15,687 nt of DNA from Deltaproteobacteria bacterium (lineage in GTDB: Bacteria; UBA10199; DSSB01). Under the pieces are notes generated by a model. The model made no database searches and was not told where the DNA came from. It worked only from the letters and a program-made list of their open reading frames with translations. Positions 13,767 through 15,687 of the stretch are shown in pieces; within the stretch, counting starts at the first letter, position 1, and every line of letters starts with the position of its first letter. A program made the position numbers and the translations under genes. The stretch is from NCBI GenBank assembly GCA_020440745.1, contig JAGRNM010000009.1:1-15687 (forward strand). The letters are read 5' to 3'.

Positions 13767-14696
13767 ATGCGTCAAATTGCTCAAATTCAAGATCAGCAAA
13801 CTGCAGAAACCATTGCGGACTATCTTTACCTGCAAGGAATCGAAAACACCTTGCATGAAGAAGAGACGGGCTTAAGTCTTTGGGTGCACGATGATGAAGA
13901 TTTAGAAAAAGCTCAAAACATTATTAAAGAGTTTTTAAACAATCCTAAGTCATTGCACTTTTTAAGCGCTACTCAAGCTGCTAGAGATCAGCGTTTAAGA
14001 CAAAGAAAGGCCGAGAAAGAAAGTCGTTTTAAACAAGTCAATGCCAGGACCACTTTTGGTGGAGCTTCGGCCTCTTTAAAAAACATTCCTCCCGTTACTT
14101 TAGCACTGATTGCTATCAGTGTAGTGGTTTCGCTTTTGTCGGGTTTGGGAAAAAGTTATGACTTGATCCATTATTTATTTATTTCTGAGTACGGAGTAGA
14201 AAACCATTCCTTTGCTTGGGCGCATTTGTCCAACTTAGTGGAGATTAAAGAGGGCGAGTTGTGGCGTTTGGTCACTCCGATTTTTGTGCATTTTGGTTTG
14301 CTTCATATTATTTTTAATATGCTTTGGCTAAAAGACTTAGGTACGGTGATCGAAAAACGATTTGGTTGGACAGTTTTTTTAGCCCAGGTCTTGCTGATAG
14401 GTGCGGCTAGTAATGTGGGTCAGTACTTAGTAAGCGGGCCTCTTTTTGGAGGTATGTCAGGAGTAGTTTATGGCCTTTTAGGTTTTTTATGGATTAGGGG
14501 AAAATTTGATCGCAGTTTGGGTTTAAGGCTAAATTCCAGCGTTGTGACCATGATGTTAATTTGGCTAGGTATTGGTTATGTGGGAGCGCTTTGGCCTACG
14601 GGTACGATAATTTCCCATATGGCTAATATGGCCCATACAGTGGGTTTGGTTACAGGCATGGCTTGGGGTTATTTGTCTTCTTTAAAAAGATCTTAA
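13767..14696 (+). CDS. Rhomboid family intramembrane serine protease, GlpG-like
   Basis: 309 aa inner-membrane protease that cuts other proteins within or near their membrane segments. Residues 1-60 look like the cytosolic GlpG N-terminal domain (QIQDQQTAETIADYLYLQGI, then WVHDDEDLEKAQNIIKEF). A charged linker rich in Arg/Lys/Gln (70-92) leads to the membrane core. This shows LWRLVTPIFVHFGLLHIIFNM (165-185), with the rhomboid WR motif and conserved HxxFN-type segment, GMSG with catalytic S231 (229-232), and NMAHTVGLVTG with catalytic H290. Six hydrophobic segments fit between 108 and 304. No Shine-Dalgarno precedes the ATG at 13767; 49 bases separate it from the TPR gene. The substrate is unknown, and glpG is not assigned because GlpG genes have a different context. 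Confidence 0.9.
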   Translation: MRQIAQIQDQQTAETIADYLYLQGIENTLHEEETGLSLWVHDDEDLEKAQNIIKEFLNNPKSLHFLSATQAARDQRLRQRKAEKESRFKQVNARTTFGGASASLKNIPPVTLALIAISVVVSLLSGLGKSYDLIHYLFISEYGVENHSFAWAHLSNLVEIKEGELWRLVTPIFVHFGLLHIIFNMLWLKDLGTVIEKRFGWTVFLAQVLLIGAASNVGQYLVSGPLFGGMSGVVYGLLGFLWIRGKFDRSLGLRLNSSVVTMMLIWLGIGYVGALWPTGTIISHMANMAHTVGLVTGMAWGYLSSLKRS

Positions 14697-15045
14697 AGGA
14701 TTGCCTTATTAAAATTGAAAAACTCCATTAAAAAAATAACCCCCATGATCTGAGGCGGGCTTTTTACTTTTATTGGTGTGGTGTTTTTATTTTTGCCTTT
14801 ATTGTAGGGACTTTTAGATGCTTTATCTTCAAAAAGCACAGTTTTGGAAACTTCCAAGCTGCTGCTAAAGTAGAGACCATTTCTATACTGGGCCGTCGAG
14901 ATTTGGAGCGTGTCTTTAGTAAACTTCTAACTATGCAGTAGATTTTAGAAGACTTAGGGAAGAAGCTTTAAGGTGCAGCTTGATATTTTGCACTCTTTGA
15001 GAGCGGATTTTACAAATTGTAATTTAATTTATAGCTTATCTAAAC
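14697..15045. other. Gap after the rhomboid gene with decayed coding sequence
   Basis: No intact gene. A poor hairpin at 14741-14755 (CCCCA with TGAGG, one mismatch) followed by CGGGCTTTTT ending at 14765 may be a weakened terminator. One plus frame is open to a TAG at 14939-14941 and includes ETISILGRRDLERVFSKLL (14873-14929); after the TAG the same frame gives ILEDLGKKL and a TAA at 14969. This has protein-like composition but I do not recognise it, and there is no plausible full start. The minus strand at 15039-14987 carries a possible toxin trace listed separately. Confidence 0.35.
14987..15039 (-). pseudogene. Possible trace of a RelE/StbE-type toxin
   Basis: Six bases after the antitoxin stop, the minus strand reads ATA then SYKLNYN, a stop at 15015-15013, and after a frame change SALKECK (15007-14987). 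RelE/StbE toxins typically begin like M(T/S)YKLEFxxxALKEWKK. The place and order fit a decayed toxin with its ATG changed to ATA, but the match is very short. I found no continuation. Confidence 0.25.
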
Positions 15046-15273
15046 TTAACCCATCCATTCTTCTTTAAGGCGCTTTTGAATCAGCTTGCTTAAGAATTGC
15101 TTGTCTAGCGCATCAAGTAGTTTTTCATAAAATTTTGGAGGGAGCAGGTAGTAGGCTACTTGATTATGATTTAAAACTACCACCGGCTCACCCCCAAAGT
15201 CTTTTAAAATTGCAGAAGGATTTTTTTTGAGTTCAGTAATACTAATGGATTGACTTGCTAAAATATTTTCTAT
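15046..15273 (-). pseudogene. StbD/Phd-type antitoxin without a canonical start codon
   Basis: The minus frame codes IENILASQSISITELKKNPS, then about 55 residues including EPVVVLNHNQVAYYLLPPKFYEKL, ending EEWMG and TAA at 15048-15046. This is the classic pattern of StbD/YefM/Phd-family antitoxins: the ILA-SISELKKNP N-terminus for DNA binding, VLNHN in the core, and a helical toxin-binding tail. The frame is open further upstream to about 15385, yet has no ATG, GTG or TTG before the conserved part. The expected start is ATA at 15273-15271 (or 15279). Either the start is lost or a rare codon is used. Its toxin is missing or reduced to a trace. It lies downstream of fumC on the same strand. Confidence 0.65.
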
Positions 15274-15398
15274 TTTTATCCACTTAAATAGCTTTTTTAT
15301 AGCTACTAATATAGAGCTAAATAAAAAGTGGAGAAGTCTATTAACTAGTTTTTTCTTAAGTGATTTAATTTGATGGAATAAGTATTATTTTTCTAAGC

Positions 15399-15687
15399 TT
15401 AAGGCCTAATCATCTTCTCAGGCCTAACTACTTCATCAAACTCCGCTTCACTTAGATAGCCCAATTCCAAACAAGCTTCTTTAAGGGTCTTGTCTTCTTT
15501 GTGGGCCTTGTAGGCGATCTTGGCAGATTTGTCGTAGCCGATTTTGGGGTTTAAAGCTGTTACTAGCATTAAAGATTGGTTCAATAATTCTTTAATACGT
15601 TTTTCATTAGCCTCCATTCCTTCCACCATGTATTTGGCAAAGAGCTTGCAGCTGTCAGCAAGTAAGGTTTTGCTGTGGAGCAAGTTG
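15399..15687 (-). CDS. fumC: Fumarate hydratase class II, C-terminal part
   Basis: Partial gene: the frame remains open to the right edge, so only the last 95 or so residues are in the window. Fumarase C interconverts fumarate and malate in the TCA cycle. The visible part has NPKIGYDKSAKIAYKAHKED and LGYLSEAEFDEVVRPEKM, the C-terminal domain shared by class II fumarases. Closely related aspartate ammonia-lyases end differently around GYL and VRPE, so fumarase is the better call. The TTG at 15683 is an internal Leu codon, not a start. No clear terminator follows; the antitoxin remnant lies about 125 bases further on. Confidence 0.85.
   Translation of the reverse strand, partial: NLLHSKTLLADSCKLFAKYMVEGMEANEKRIKELLNQSLMLVTALNPKIGYDKSAKIAYKAHKEDKTLKEACLELGYLSEAEFDEVVRPEKMIRP

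Noticed and set aside
12082..14696. Proline-linked operon including the TPR and rhomboid genes
   Set aside because: Close spacing suggests cotranscription, but nothing in the TPR or rhomboid proteins ties them to proline synthesis and proA is absent.
1..15687. CRISPR array, tRNA, rRNA or insertion sequence
   Set aside because: I found no regularly spaced repeats, tRNA-like cloverleaf, rRNA signature, transposase or terminal inverted repeats with target duplication.

Overview
The window reads as a chromosomal segment of an uncultured Gram-negative bacterium, probably of deltaproteobacterial grade. The evidence is the run TIGR03960-type radical SAM protein - RNase G/E - rplU - rpmA - obgE - proB, a lipobox-bearing lipoprotein, a GlpG-type rhomboid protease and a class II fumarase. 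The DNA looks moderately AT-rich by eye. No species can be named from sequence alone.

Layout. At 267-1322 (+) there is a membrane fatty acid desaturase. It converges on a minus-strand group: recQ (4293-2752), a KilA-N domain gene (2710-1991) and a COQ7/ferritin-like diiron gene (1892-1341). Diverging from recQ is a lipoprotein of the dienelactone-hydrolase type (4515-5627, +). A 350-base gap (5628-5977) holds minus-strand remains of two overlapping genes. From 5978 to 14696 (+) runs a long housekeeping block: radical SAM protein, RNase G/E, L21, L27, Obg GTPase, glutamate 5-kinase, a small secreted TPR protein and a rhomboid protease. A 700-base gap follows (14697-15398) with decayed coding sequence, including a recognisable StbD-type antitoxin on the minus strand. 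The 3' end of fumC (-) closes the window.

The housekeeping block links ribosome building (L21, L27, Obg), RNA processing (RNase G/E) and proline synthesis (ProB), and much of it is tightly packed: obgE and proB overlap by 16 bases and the TPR gene starts 10 bases after proB. A structured leader with an unused near-perfect Shine-Dalgarno sequence lies in front of rplU and may control the ribosomal genes.

I do not see a complete new system. The most interesting pattern is decay. The KilA-N gene is cut by an in-frame TAG, beyond which the family's usual C-terminus continues in frame to a TAATG overlap with the next gene. A frameshifted nucleotidyltransferase-like remnant with a partner gene, and a StbD antitoxin lacking any canonical start codon with a trace of its toxin, also sit on the minus strand around otherwise intact genes. 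Together they suggest former toxin-antitoxin or defence modules now eroding.
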